This document shows positions 1 through 4,917 of a stretch of 7,199 nt of DNA, piece by piece. How positions within the stretch are numbered: the stretch's first letter is position 1; every line of letters starts with the position of its first letter. The DNA lies in the NCBI GenBank assembly GCA_945635805.1, contig CALZCW010000028.1:1-7199 (forward strand), written 5' to 3'. The position numbers and the translations under genes were made by a program. The notes below the pieces were generated by a model. The model searched no databases. It was not told the origin of the DNA and saw only the letters and a list, made by a program, of their open reading frames with translations. The DNA comes from an uncultured Clostridia bacterium. GTDB lineage: Bacteria > Bacillota > Clostridia > Oscillospirales > Oscillospiraceae.

Positions 1-4
1 TCAT
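1..4 (-). CDS. Start of a minus-strand gene leaving the window (partial)
   Basis: Read on the minus strand, the first bases of the window give an ATG at 4..2, preceded by a perfect AGGAGG Shine-Dalgarno site (complement of 11-16) with a 6-base spacer. A site this good at this distance rarely occurs by chance, so a gene very probably begins here and runs out to the left. Only its start codon and one further base are visible, so nothing can be said about its product. It diverges from the small membrane protein gene at 83. Confidence 0.6.
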
Positions 5-45
5 TTTCTTCCTCCTGTGTCCTATTTATCGGACAGTAAATTTTG

Positions 46-51
46 TAGAAT
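46..51 (+). promoter_or_regulatory. Possible -10 element for the small membrane protein gene
   Basis: TAGAAT at 46-51 matches the SigA -10 consensus at 5 of 6 bases and lies in the AT-rich gap upstream of the ATG at 83. No convincing -35 box is seen at the right distance (around 23-28 is TATTTA), so this is a weak call. Confidence 0.3.
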
Positions 52-82
52 CACGGCAGAAAACAGAAAGGAGCATACCATA

Positions 83-256
83 ATGAATCACATGATCGAT
101 CTGACTTCCTATTTGCCTGCGGCGAAGGAGCAGGCCCGTGCGAACCGCCGGGAGAACCGTTACAACGGCCTGATGGCCGCTGTGGAGAGCATCGTCACCC
201 TTGTTATCGGCACGGGATTTTTCCTTATCGCCGCCGCGTTCCTGTCTGCGCTGTAA
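83..256 (+). CDS. Small single-span membrane protein, unknown function
   Basis: This 57-residue protein is unrecognised. I chose the ATG at 83 over an upstream in-frame GTG at 17 because AAAGGAG at 67-73 sits 9 bases before it and the extra 22 residues look non-coding. Residues 1-30 are polar with a basic patch (ARANRRENR, about 18-26). Residues about 33-55 form one hydrophobic helix rich in V, I, G, F and A, ending almost at the C-terminus. The basic patch just before the helix predicts that the N-terminus stays in the cytoplasm. It could be a tail-anchored protein or a small regulator of a membrane partner; the divergent neighbour leaving the window on the left might be that partner, but this cannot be tested here. 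Its stop lies 3 bases from the convergent end of coaX, with no terminator between them. Confidence 0.7.
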   Translation: MNHMIDLTSYLPAAKEQARANRRENRYNGLMAAVESIVTLVIGTGFFLIAAAFLSAL

Positions 257-259
257 CCG

Positions 260-1030
260 TCACGCCCTCACATTGCGGGCGTAGAGCAGCTTCAGACCCT
301 TGAGCATCAGAGAGCGATCGTAGATCATCTTTCTGCGGCACAGGGGCAGGACAAATTTGGAGATGCCGCCGGTGGCGACCACGGTGACCTTGGTTCCCAG
401 CTCTACCTCCATTCGGTCCAGAAGACCGTCCAGCATGGAGGCGGCGCCCAGCATGATGCCGCTGCGCATGGAATCGCGGGTGTTTTTGCCGATGGCGCAG
501 CGGGGCTCATCCAGGCTGATGCCGGGAAGCTGGGCCGTTCTGCCGGTCAGAGCCTCCATGGAGATCTTTACGCCGGGACAAATGCAGCCGCCCACAAAGG
601 CGCCGCTTTCGTCGATGGCGGTAATGGTGGTGGCGGTTCCCATGTCCACCAGCAGCAGCGGCGCGCCGTATTCGGCAATGGCTGCCACGGCGGCGACGAT
701 CAGGTCGCTGCCCACCTCCGACGGGTTGTCCATGCGGATGTTGAGGCCCGTCTTGATGCCGGGGCCTACCACCAGGGCGCTGCAGCCCGTCAGCTTACGG
801 ATGGCGGTCTTGAAGGAGTTGAGCACCGGCGGCACAACGGAGGAAATGATGCTGCCGTCGATGTCCTCCGGCGCGACCTCAAAGAGGCTGAGCATGGTCT
901 TCAGCTCCGCACAGTATTGGTCCGAGGTCTTGATGAGATCCGTGGCCATCCGCGCCTCAAAGAGGATCTTGTCGTCCTCGATGCAGCCCAGAACGATGTT
1001 GGTGTTGCCGATATCTACCGCTATGATCAT
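260..1030 (-). CDS. coaX: Type III pantothenate kinase (CoaX)
   Basis: CoaX phosphorylates pantothenate with ATP, the first step of coenzyme A synthesis, in the cytoplasm. The protein is 256 residues, the usual family length. It shows the ASKHA-fold motifs in order: DIGNTN phosphate-binding loop at 6-11, the PSEVGSD segment at 103-109 with the presumed catalytic Asp109, DMGTATT at 129-135, CPGV at 151-154, and TGG at 220-222. The start is the ATG at 1030, because AAGGAGG sits 7 bases upstream and the DIGNTN loop then begins at residue 6 as in other CoaX proteins. The longer open frame back to 1132 only overlaps the upstream gene. The start overlaps the phosphoesterase stop as ATGA, so translation is probably coupled. 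One oddity is that the family GADR motif reads GSDL here. Unlike CoaA, CoaX enzymes are known to be insensitive to CoA feedback. Confidence 0.96.
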   Translation of the reverse strand: MIIAVDIGNTNIVLGCIEDDKILFEARMATDLIKTSDQYCAELKTMLSLFEVAPEDIDGSIISSVVPPVLNSFKTAIRKLTGCSALVVGPGIKTGLNIRMDNPSEVGSDLIVAAVAAIAEYGAPLLLVDMGTATTITAIDESGAFVGGCICPGVKISMEALTGRTAQLPGISLDEPRCAIGKNTRDSMRSGIMLGAASMLDGLLDRMEVELGTKVTVVATGGISKFVLPLCRRKMIYDRSLMLKGLKLLYARNVRA

Positions 1031-1494
1031 AGGAATACCTCCTTGGTTTGACAGGAAATTTTGTGGTTTTCCATGGTGATAACGCCGCAGGTGGGCCTGA
1101 GGCCTCCGCAGGCGCCGGGATTGAGCAGCCACAGTCCGTCCCGGTATTCGCAGTAAGAGCAGTGGGTGTGGCCGAAGAGAGCGATGTGTGCGCCCTGCTC
1201 CAGGGCGGCGTAACGCAGTGACAGCAGCCCGCTTTTCACATGATAACGGTGGCCGTGGACGGCGAAGATCACCGTGCCGTCCCAGTTCATCCGTGCCTGC
1301 TCCGGTGCATCGGTGGCAAGGTCGCAGTTGCCCTTTACCGTCACCAGGGGCAGGAGGGGGTATTCCTCTGCCAGGACGCGGGCGTCGTTGGCGTGGTCGC
1401 CCAAATGAACCAGGGCGTCGGGCCGTTCCTGCCGGACGGCTGCCAGCATGGGCGCCTCCTCCCGGTGAGAATCGGATAAAACAAGGATCTTCAT
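1027..1494 (-). CDS. YfcE/MJ0936-family metallophosphoesterase
   Basis: A 155-residue calcineurin-type phosphoesterase of the small YfcE/MJ0936 family, which carries two metal ions and hydrolyses phosphodiesters in vitro. The physiological substrate is generally unknown. All metal-binding motifs are present in order: DSH at 8-10, GDH at 32-34, GNCD at 55-58, HGH at 80-82, and GHTH at 108-111, followed by the typical NPG turn at 125-127. Length and motif spacing fit an intact enzyme. The start is the ATG at 1494 with the purine-rich AAAGGGTGAT just upstream. It is the first gene of a two-gene operon; its TGA overlaps the coaX ATG by four bases. In many Firmicutes this family lies beside rdgB/rph; I know of no functional link to coenzyme A, so the pairing may only be shared expression. 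Confidence 0.93.
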   Translation of the reverse strand: MKILVLSDSHREEAPMLAAVRQERPDALVHLGDHANDARVLAEEYPLLPLVTVKGNCDLATDAPEQARMNWDGTVIFAVHGHRYHVKSGLLSLRYAALEQGAHIALFGHTHCSYCEYRDGLWLLNPGACGGLRPTCGVITMENHKISCQTKEVFL

Positions 1495-1504
1495 AGCATC
1501 ACCC

Positions 1505-1533
1505 TTTCCGTGTCTGCTGCATATACATATAGT
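1505..1533 (+). promoter_or_regulatory. Possible promoter of the three-gene unknown cluster
   Basis: TATAGT at 1528-1533 (5 of 6 bases) with TTTCCG at 1505-1510 (3 of 6) and a 17-base spacer gives a start near 1540, about 28 bases before the ATG at 1568. TATTAT at 1533-1538 is an alternative -10. Either would overlap the -10 of the divergent minus-strand promoter, so the two polymerases would compete. The call is weak because the -35 boxes are poor. Confidence 0.35.
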
Positions 1534-1562
1534 ATTATATCAGATTCTGTAAAGGGAGGCAA
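1534..1562 (-). promoter_or_regulatory. Promoter of the phosphoesterase-coaX operon
   Basis: On the minus strand there is a perfect TATAAT -10 (complement of 1534-1539) and a TTGCCT -35 (complement of 1557-1562, 4 of 6 consensus bases) with the ideal 17-base spacer. Transcription would start near 1527, about 33 bases before the phosphoesterase ATG. The -35 box overlaps the Shine-Dalgarno region of the divergent gene at 1568, so the two units share a very tight control region. Confidence 0.6.
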
Positions 1563-1567
1563 TCTCC

Positions 1568-1804
1568 ATGAAACAAGATTCTTCCAATTCCCCGCAATTT
1601 TCCGCCGAGCAGGCGAAAAAAATTCTGGGTTCCGCGGAGGGAAAGCAGCTCATTGCCCTGTTAAACCGAGATGGCGGGCAGCAACTCAGACAGGCAGCGG
1701 AGGCGCTGCGCCGTGGGGACATGGCCCAGGCCCAGGCGCTGATGCAGCCGCTGACCCAGGACCGGGAGGCTGCTGAGCTGCTGAAAAAAATCAACGGAAA
1801 GTAG
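1568..1804 (+). CDS. Conserved-type hypothetical protein, first gene of the three-gene cluster
   Basis: A 78-residue soluble, strongly helical protein with no recognisable catalytic motif. The start is fixed by GGGAGG at 1554-1559, 8 bases before the ATG. A polar Ser/Gln-rich tail (1-12) is followed by a helix (about 13-33) carrying the pattern AKKILGSAEGKQLIALL, then a DGG turn at 35-37. A second, Ala/Gln-rich helix (38-48), the turn RRGD at 48-51, and a last helix pair to the C-terminus complete it. There is no signal peptide or membrane span. I recall similar small proteins (turn DGG, then ALR-GD, then a helix ending in LL-K) in Oscillospiraceae, without a known function. The stop abuts the next gene's GTG (TAG then GTG), suggesting termination-reinitiation coupling. 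Its IL-x-x-x-[ED] helix resembles the start of the next protein. Confidence 0.85.
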   Translation: MKQDSSNSPQFSAEQAKKILGSAEGKQLIALLNRDGGQQLRQAAEALRRGDMAQAQALMQPLTQDREAAELLKKINGK

Positions 1805-2176
1805 GTGAGGCATACGGACGGACTGGAGGACAAACTCCAACAGATTCTCAACGATCCCGACAGTATGGCACAGATTTTGTCGCTGGCCCAGTCGTTTGGT
1901 ATGTCGCCGGAGCCGCCCTCCGACCATGGACCGTCCGCGCCGCCGAAGCAGGAGCAGAAAGTCGGGATGCCGGATGAGGGCTTTTTGCAGGCAATCATGG
2001 GCCTGATGCAGCAGGCGCGCCAGTCTGACAGCAAGCAGGAGGCGCTTCTGTGCGCCCTCAAGCCCTTTTTGGCACCGGACCGCCGGGATAAGATCGACCG
2101 GGCGCTGGAGATCGCGCGGATCTCCCATCTGGCAGGCTTTGCCCTGCGAAATTACGGCAAGCTGTCGGGAAAGTAG
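1805..2176 (+). CDS. Hypothetical helical protein, second gene of the three-gene cluster
   Basis: A 123-residue protein of unknown function. Translation most likely begins at the GTG at 1805, directly after the TAG of the previous gene. There is no strong Shine-Dalgarno site, so coupling to the upstream gene is probable. An ATG at 1865 would cut off the first conserved-looking helix. Two helical blocks are visible: residues about 6-32 (GLEDKLQQILNDPDSMAQ and following) and about 56-118, which includes the segment LLCALKPFLAPDRRDKIDRA at 81-100. The blocks are joined by a Pro/Ser-rich linker at 33-52. The C-terminal block is basic and amphipathic, as in a protein-protein interaction domain. 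There is no membrane span and no catalytic motif. I recall similar KPFL-x3-RR-x-KIDRA segments in Clostridial hypothetical proteins but no experiment on them. A 12-base gap separates it from the next gene. Confidence 0.85.
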   Translation: MRHTDGLEDKLQQILNDPDSMAQILSLAQSFGMSPEPPSDHGPSAPPKQEQKVGMPDEGFLQAIMGLMQQARQSDSKQEALLCALKPFLAPDRRDKIDRALEIARISHLAGFALRNYGKLSGK

Positions 2177-2188
2177 GAGGGAACCGCC

Positions 2189-2566
2189 ATGTATCACCGC
2201 TATCAGCCCATGGGCAACGGACGTTTTCAGCGGCAGACCGTTCCGTCTCCGCCGCCCAGGCCGCAAACACCGCCGGAACAGCCTCGGCAGGAAAAACCGC
2301 CTGCGCCGCCTTCGCAATCCCCGCCATCACAGCCTGCACCGCCGCGGCAAACTCCGTCGCCGCAGTCCGCACCGCCACCGCAGCGCAGCGCTCCGCCTCC
2401 TGCACAAGCGCCCAATTTCCATCTGCCCTTTCTGGAAAAGCTGCTGCCGGGCATGGACAACGGGGATATTCTGCTGGTGCTGATCCTGCTCCTGCTGCTC
2501 TCCGAGGGCAACGAGGATTCCACCTCCGTCATCATGACCCTGGCGATTTTCTTGTTTCTGCAATAA
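2189..2566 (+). CDS. Proline-rich protein with C-terminal hydrophobic hairpin
   Basis: A 125-residue protein, unrecognised. The start ATG at 2189 has a near-perfect AGGAGGG at 2175-2181 that overlaps the stop of the previous gene. Residues 1-18 are polar and aromatic, and 19-80 are a disordered tract dominated by Pro, Gln, Ser and Arg. Then comes an amphipathic stretch (NFHLPFLEKLLPGMDNGD, 76-93) and two short hydrophobic runs (94-104, mostly Leu, and 114-124) separated by the acidic turn SEGNEDSTS. Each run is too short for a standard membrane span, so they may form a re-entrant hairpin or a membrane-surface element. The long Pro-rich arm with no signal peptide suggests a membrane-tethered scaffold facing the cytoplasm. 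The gene ends four bases before the first base of the terminator stem region. Function is unknown; it presumably works with the two helical proteins before it. Confidence 0.85.
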   Translation: MYHRYQPMGNGRFQRQTVPSPPPRPQTPPEQPRQEKPPAPPSQSPPSQPAPPRQTPSPQSAPPPQRSAPPPAQAPNFHLPFLEKLLPGMDNGDILLVLILLLLLSEGNEDSTSVIMTLAIFLFLQ

Positions 2567-2599
2567 AGCAGCGACCCTCCTTGCGGAGGGTCGCGCTTT
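2565..2599. terminator. Bidirectional hairpin terminator
   Basis: GCGACCCTCC at 2571-2580 and GGAGGGTCGC at 2585-2594 form a perfect 10-bp stem with a TTGC loop. AAAGC (2565-2569) and GCTTT (2595-2599) extend it past a one-base bulge. The T-run is short on both sides (CTTTGT on plus, CTTTATT on minus). It lies between the convergent ends of the three-gene cluster (stop at 2566) and the lipid kinase (stop at 2603), so it probably serves both. Confidence 0.85.
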
Positions 2600-2602
2600 G
2601 TA

Positions 2603-3463
2603 TCATACTTTTGCGGGGACGCGGCTGGAGACTGCGTATTCCGTCACGCCCAGGACCGTCTCGCCGTCGATCTGTAGGGCGGTGGGCTGGTCGAATTTCA
2701 CGGTGATCTCATGGCCTGTCAGCACCTTGCACATCTCCGTGTGCTTCACATGCTCGCCCTTGAAGATGGAGGGGAAGACCATCAGGGTCTTGAGCTTGCC
2801 GGAGCCATACATCAGGGACACCGACACGGTCCCCTCCGGGTCATTGCGGTCCTGGCTCGGGGCAACCATCATGCCGCCGCCGTAGTAACGCCCGTTCATG
2901 GTGGGAGCCAGCCAGACTTTCTTGAATACGTAGGGCTTGCCGTCCACCGTGATGACGGCGTTGCGGGGTTTGAAGTGGAACAGCAGGCCCTTGATGGCGA
3001 TGCCGGCATAATTGATGGGCTTATCGGAGGTCTGGCGGAGCTTATCGCCCACCTCGCAGCAATAGCCGTCGATGCCGAAGCCGACGTTGTTGAGGAAGCG
3101 ACAGGTCTTGCCCTTGACGGTGACGGTGGGCAGGTCCTTCAGGTATTCCTTGATGGAAAAGGGCGCACAGCCGACCTCCTTGTTCAGGTCCTTCAAAAAG
3201 TCATTGCCGCTGCCGATGGCGTAGTAGAGGATATCGTTGGGAATGGACAGGCCCTCCGTGTCGTTGACAAAACGGTTAAGAGTGCCGTCGCCGCCGGCAA
3301 TGATCACGCCGTCTTCCGGCCCGATTTCGGCAAAAAACGCTGCGTAACTGTCCAGCTTGGTCATGTCGCAGAAGCACAGCTCCGCGTCCATGTTCAGCCT
3401 GCGCGCTTTTTCCTCACCCAGGCCATTGCCCGCATAGGGGTTGAACAAAACGTGGTATTTCAT
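2603..3463 (-). CDS. Diacylglycerol/lipid kinase (DagK/YegS family)
   Basis: A 286-residue member of the bacterial lipid kinase family that transfers phosphate from ATP to diacylglycerol or a related lipid at the inner face of the membrane. Motifs in order: NPYAGNG at 8-14, the nucleotide-binding GGDGTLN at 57-63, GSGNDF at 84-89, NVGFG at 126-130, GGGM at 195-198 followed by AP at 201-202, DPEGTVSV at 208-215, and QIDGE at 264-268 near the C-terminus. Length fits the family. Which lipid is phosphorylated cannot be told from sequence. The ATG at 3463 has AAAGGATGG upstream, with AGGA lying 12 bases before the start, a rather long spacing. It appears to be transcribed alone from its own promoter and to end at the shared hairpin 3' of it. 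In other Firmicutes DgkB-type enzymes recycle diacylglycerol released by lipoteichoic acid synthesis; that role is possible here but unproven. Confidence 0.92.
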   Translation of the reverse strand: MKYHVLFNPYAGNGLGEEKARRLNMDAELCFCDMTKLDSYAAFFAEIGPEDGVIIAGGDGTLNRFVNDTEGLSIPNDILYYAIGSGNDFLKDLNKEVGCAPFSIKEYLKDLPTVTVKGKTCRFLNNVGFGIDGYCCEVGDKLRQTSDKPINYAGIAIKGLLFHFKPRNAVITVDGKPYVFKKVWLAPTMNGRYYGGGMMVAPSQDRNDPEGTVSVSLMYGSGKLKTLMVFPSIFKGEHVKHTEMCKVLTGHEITVKFDQPTALQIDGETVLGVTEYAVSSRVPAKV

Positions 3464-3495
3464 ATGTAACGACCATCCTTTAATTATTTTAAGCC

Positions 3496-3524
3496 ATTAT
3501 AACAGGCCAAAGCCCCCGGCGCAA
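3496..3524 (-). promoter_or_regulatory. Promoter of the lipid kinase gene
   Basis: On the minus strand, TATAAT (complement of 3496-3501) is preceded by TGT, making an extended -10 (TGTTATAAT). A TTGCGC -35 (complement of 3519-3524, matching only the TTG) stands 17 bases upstream. The expected start is near 3489, about 26 bases before the ATG. Confidence 0.6.
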
Positions 3525-3532
3525 TGGTCAGT

Positions 3533-3556
3533 TCGAGTTTTTTGCTCAAAATTCGA
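3533..3556. repeat. Imperfect inverted repeat between the divergent promoters
   Basis: TCGAGTTTT (3533-3541) can pair with AAAATTCGA (3548-3556) over 9 positions, one of them a G-T pair, around a 6-base centre. It sits just upstream of the -35 boxes of both the lipid kinase promoter and the cyclo-ligase promoter. It could be an operator, or simply AT-rich promoter upstream DNA. Confidence 0.35.
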
Positions 3557-3575
3557 CAGAGAAAATGTCCCTTTA

Positions 3576-3605
3576 TTGACATTACATCGCACAGTGTGGT
3601 AGAAT
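3576..3605 (+). promoter_or_regulatory. Strong promoter of the folate cyclo-ligase operon
   Basis: A perfect TTGACA at 3576-3581 and TAGAAT at 3600-3605 stand 18 bases apart, with TGG directly before the -10 giving an extended -10. The predicted start is about 3610-3612, only 13-15 bases before the favoured TTG start codon, so the mRNA leader is very short and leaves no room for a leader-based regulator. Confidence 0.8.
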
Positions 3606-3624
3606 ATCCGCAGAGGTGAGTGGG

Positions 3625-4173
3625 TTGGATAAGGCAACACTGCGGCGGGAGATCGCCGCGAAAAAACGCGCCATGACCGAGGCCCAGATTGCTGCCGCGT
3701 CAGAGGACCTGGCCCGCCAGTTGTTTGCCCATCCGCTCTACCAACGGGCCGGGGCTATTTACGCCTACCTGAGCTATAACCAGGAGGTGCGTACCCAGGC
3801 CATTCTCCGTCAGGCTGCGGCCGACGGAATGCGTCTGGCGGTGCCGAAGATCACCGACGGACGGATGGACTTTTTGTGGCTGACGGACAGCACCCGACTG
3901 GAGCCGGGCTTCGGCGGCATTTTGGAGCCTGTGGAGGGAGAAAGGGCCGACGCGCCGGACGCTTTGGTCCTCATGCCCGGCCTTGCTTTTGACCGTCAGG
4001 GCCACCGTATGGGCTACGGCGGCGGCTATTATGACCGCTTCCTTGCCCGGGAGCCCCATCCCACCATTGCCCTGTGCTATGATTTTCAGCTTTTGGACTG
4101 CCTGCCGACGGAGGACCACGACATCCCGGTGGACGTTGTATTATCAGCCAAAACGATGGAGGCGCTTGTATGA
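3625..4173 (+). CDS. 5-formyltetrahydrofolate cyclo-ligase
   Basis: The enzyme (MTHFS, also called FAU1 or YgfA) uses ATP to convert 5-formyltetrahydrofolate to 5,10-methenyltetrahydrofolate in the cytoplasm, returning a storage folate to the one-carbon pool. With the TTG start at 3625 it has 182 residues, typical of the family. Seen: the basic N-terminal helix LRREIAAKKRAM (6-17), YLSYNQEV with Glu54 (48-55), EPVEGE (101-106), PGLAFD (118-123), the signature GYGGGYYDRFL (130-140), and the C-terminal DIPVDVVL (166-173). I prefer TTG 3625 over GTG 3616 because GAGGTGA at 3613-3619 is then a Shine-Dalgarno site 5 bases upstream, whereas GTG 3616 lies inside that site and only about 4-6 bases from the predicted mRNA start. 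It is first in an operon and overlaps the next gene by ATGA. Confidence 0.95.
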   Translation: MDKATLRREIAAKKRAMTEAQIAAASEDLARQLFAHPLYQRAGAIYAYLSYNQEVRTQAILRQAAADGMRLAVPKITDGRMDFLWLTDSTRLEPGFGGILEPVEGERADAPDALVLMPGLAFDRQGHRMGYGGGYYDRFLAREPHPTIALCYDFQLLDCLPTEDHDIPVDVVLSAKTMEALV

Positions 4174-4871
4174 AAGCTGTCTGCGAGTTCAATGAGAACG
4201 GTTATCTGATCTATTCCATCGACTATCCCGGCGCCTATGTGCGCGGTGCGTCGGAGAACGAGGCTCTGGCGAAGTTTGGTGGGGAGCTGCGCTCCTATCT
4301 GCGCTGGAGCGGCGTGGAGCAGCCTCCCTATGACGCGCCGGAGATCGAGATCGCCGAGCGGCATCTGTCCGGCTTACAGATCTGTCAGGCCGACTCAGAC
4401 GTGCTCTTTGACGCGGAGCGGGAGCCTCTGACCGAGGCCGAATACGAGCGGCTGAAGCTGCTGGTTCTGAAGTCCGCCCGGGATTTCCGGCGGCTCTATG
4501 AGAGTATCCCCAACCCGGACATTTCCGGCCGTCCGCCACGCCGCTGCTTTTACGGCCCCGTGCCCAGAACGCCCCGGGAGATGTACGAGCATACCAACCG
4601 GGTGACCTCCTACTATACCGGTGCCTTCGGCCTGGAGACCGGGGATGTGCCCGATATCTATCTCAACCGGATGCAGGCCCTCTCCGAGCTGGAGACCCTG
4701 CCGGATTTTCTGGACTGCCGGGTCTATACCGCGCCCGACGGCGAAACATGGACCATCCGAAAGAGTCTGCGCCGCTTTTTGTGGCATGACCGAATTCACG
4801 CCAAGGCCATGTGGCGCACCGCTTCCGCCCTCTGGGGCAGCAGCATTGAAAACCCGTTCTTCTTTCTCTGA
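4170..4871 (+). CDS. HicB-like N-terminal region plus DinB-like domain protein
   Basis: A 233-residue protein of uncertain function. Residues about 1-48 (GYLIYSIDYPGAYVRGAS at 11-28, then a helix with ALAKFGGELRSYL) resemble the HicB/UPF0150 fold of toxin-antitoxin antitoxins. No HicA toxin gene lies alongside, so an antitoxin role is unlikely. Residues about 88-222 look like a DinB/YfiT-type four-helix bundle, with the candidate metal ligands His141 (YEHTNRV), His206 and His210 (HDRIH) in the usual order. DinB-family proteins bind divalent metal, and some are thiol-dependent transferases; the substrate here is unknown. The ATG overlaps the cyclo-ligase stop (ATGA), so translation is coupled. 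The last seven residues (ENPFFFL) are encoded by the left arm and loop of the terminator hairpin. The domain assignment is by motif recognition only: moderate for DinB, lower for HicB. Confidence 0.85.
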   Translation: MKAVCEFNENGYLIYSIDYPGAYVRGASENEALAKFGGELRSYLRWSGVEQPPYDAPEIEIAERHLSGLQICQADSDVLFDAEREPLTEAEYERLKLLVLKSARDFRRLYESIPNPDISGRPPRRCFYGPVPRTPREMYEHTNRVTSYYTGAFGLETGDVPDIYLNRMQALSELETLPDFLDCRVYTAPDGETWTIRKSLRRFLWHDRIHAKAMWRTASALWGSSIENPFFFL

Positions 4872-4886
4872 GAAGAACGGGTTTTC
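4848..4886. terminator. Bidirectional terminator overlapping the end of the DinB-like gene
   Basis: GAAAACCCGTTCTTC (4848-4862) and GAAGAACGGGTTTTC (4872-4886) form a perfect 15-bp stem around a 9-base loop that contains the TGA stop (4869-4871). The TTTTC at the stem end serves as the T-run on either strand. It ends the plus-strand operon and would also stop minus-strand transcripts from nagA (stop at 4918-4920), which ends about 30 bases away. Confidence 0.88.
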
Positions 4887-4917
4887 TGCATATTTTCGGC
4901 GTTATAAAAACTTCCGA

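Noticed and set aside
262..282. ACGCCC/GGGCGT inverted repeat at the convergent end of coaX
   Set aside because: Only 6 bp within coding sequence and no T-run on either side; not a credible terminator.
357..1079. Long open frame on the plus strand opposite coaX (240 codons)
   Set aside because: It is the shadow of a GC-rich coding gene; composition is Met/Ser/Pro-rich with no motif, and coaX on the other strand has every family motif.
1031..1132. Upstream extension of CoaX by 34 residues
   Set aside because: It overlaps the phosphoesterase in another frame, is Arg/His-rich, and lies before the strong AAGGAGG that fixes the start at 1030.
1540..2317. Minus-strand open frames across the three-gene cluster
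   Set aside because: Arg- or Ser/Cys-rich shadow proteins without ribosome sites; the plus-strand genes have good Shine-Dalgarno sites and tight stop-start spacing.
2240..2430. Possible tandem repeat or CRISPR-like array in the CCG/CAG-rich stretch
   Set aside because: It is low-complexity coding sequence for a Pro/Gln/Ser tract; there is no constant repeat length or spacer.
2711..3469. Long open frame on the plus strand opposite the lipid kinase (252 codons)
   Set aside because: The lipid kinase motifs on the minus strand are unambiguous, no ribosome site precedes this frame, and its His/Ala/Val-rich make-up is typical of an antisense shadow.
3471..3529. GACCAT (3471-3476) and ATGGTC (3524-3529) flanking the lipid kinase -10
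   Set aside because: A 6-bp inverted repeat with a wide spacer is expected by chance; no extension of the arms.
4189..4539. Antisense Arg/Ser-rich frame and idea of a HicA toxin beside the HicB-like segment
   Set aside because: The frame has no HicA motif (no small basic domain with the conserved His) and no ribosome site; the HicB-like part appears to be a domain of a larger protein.
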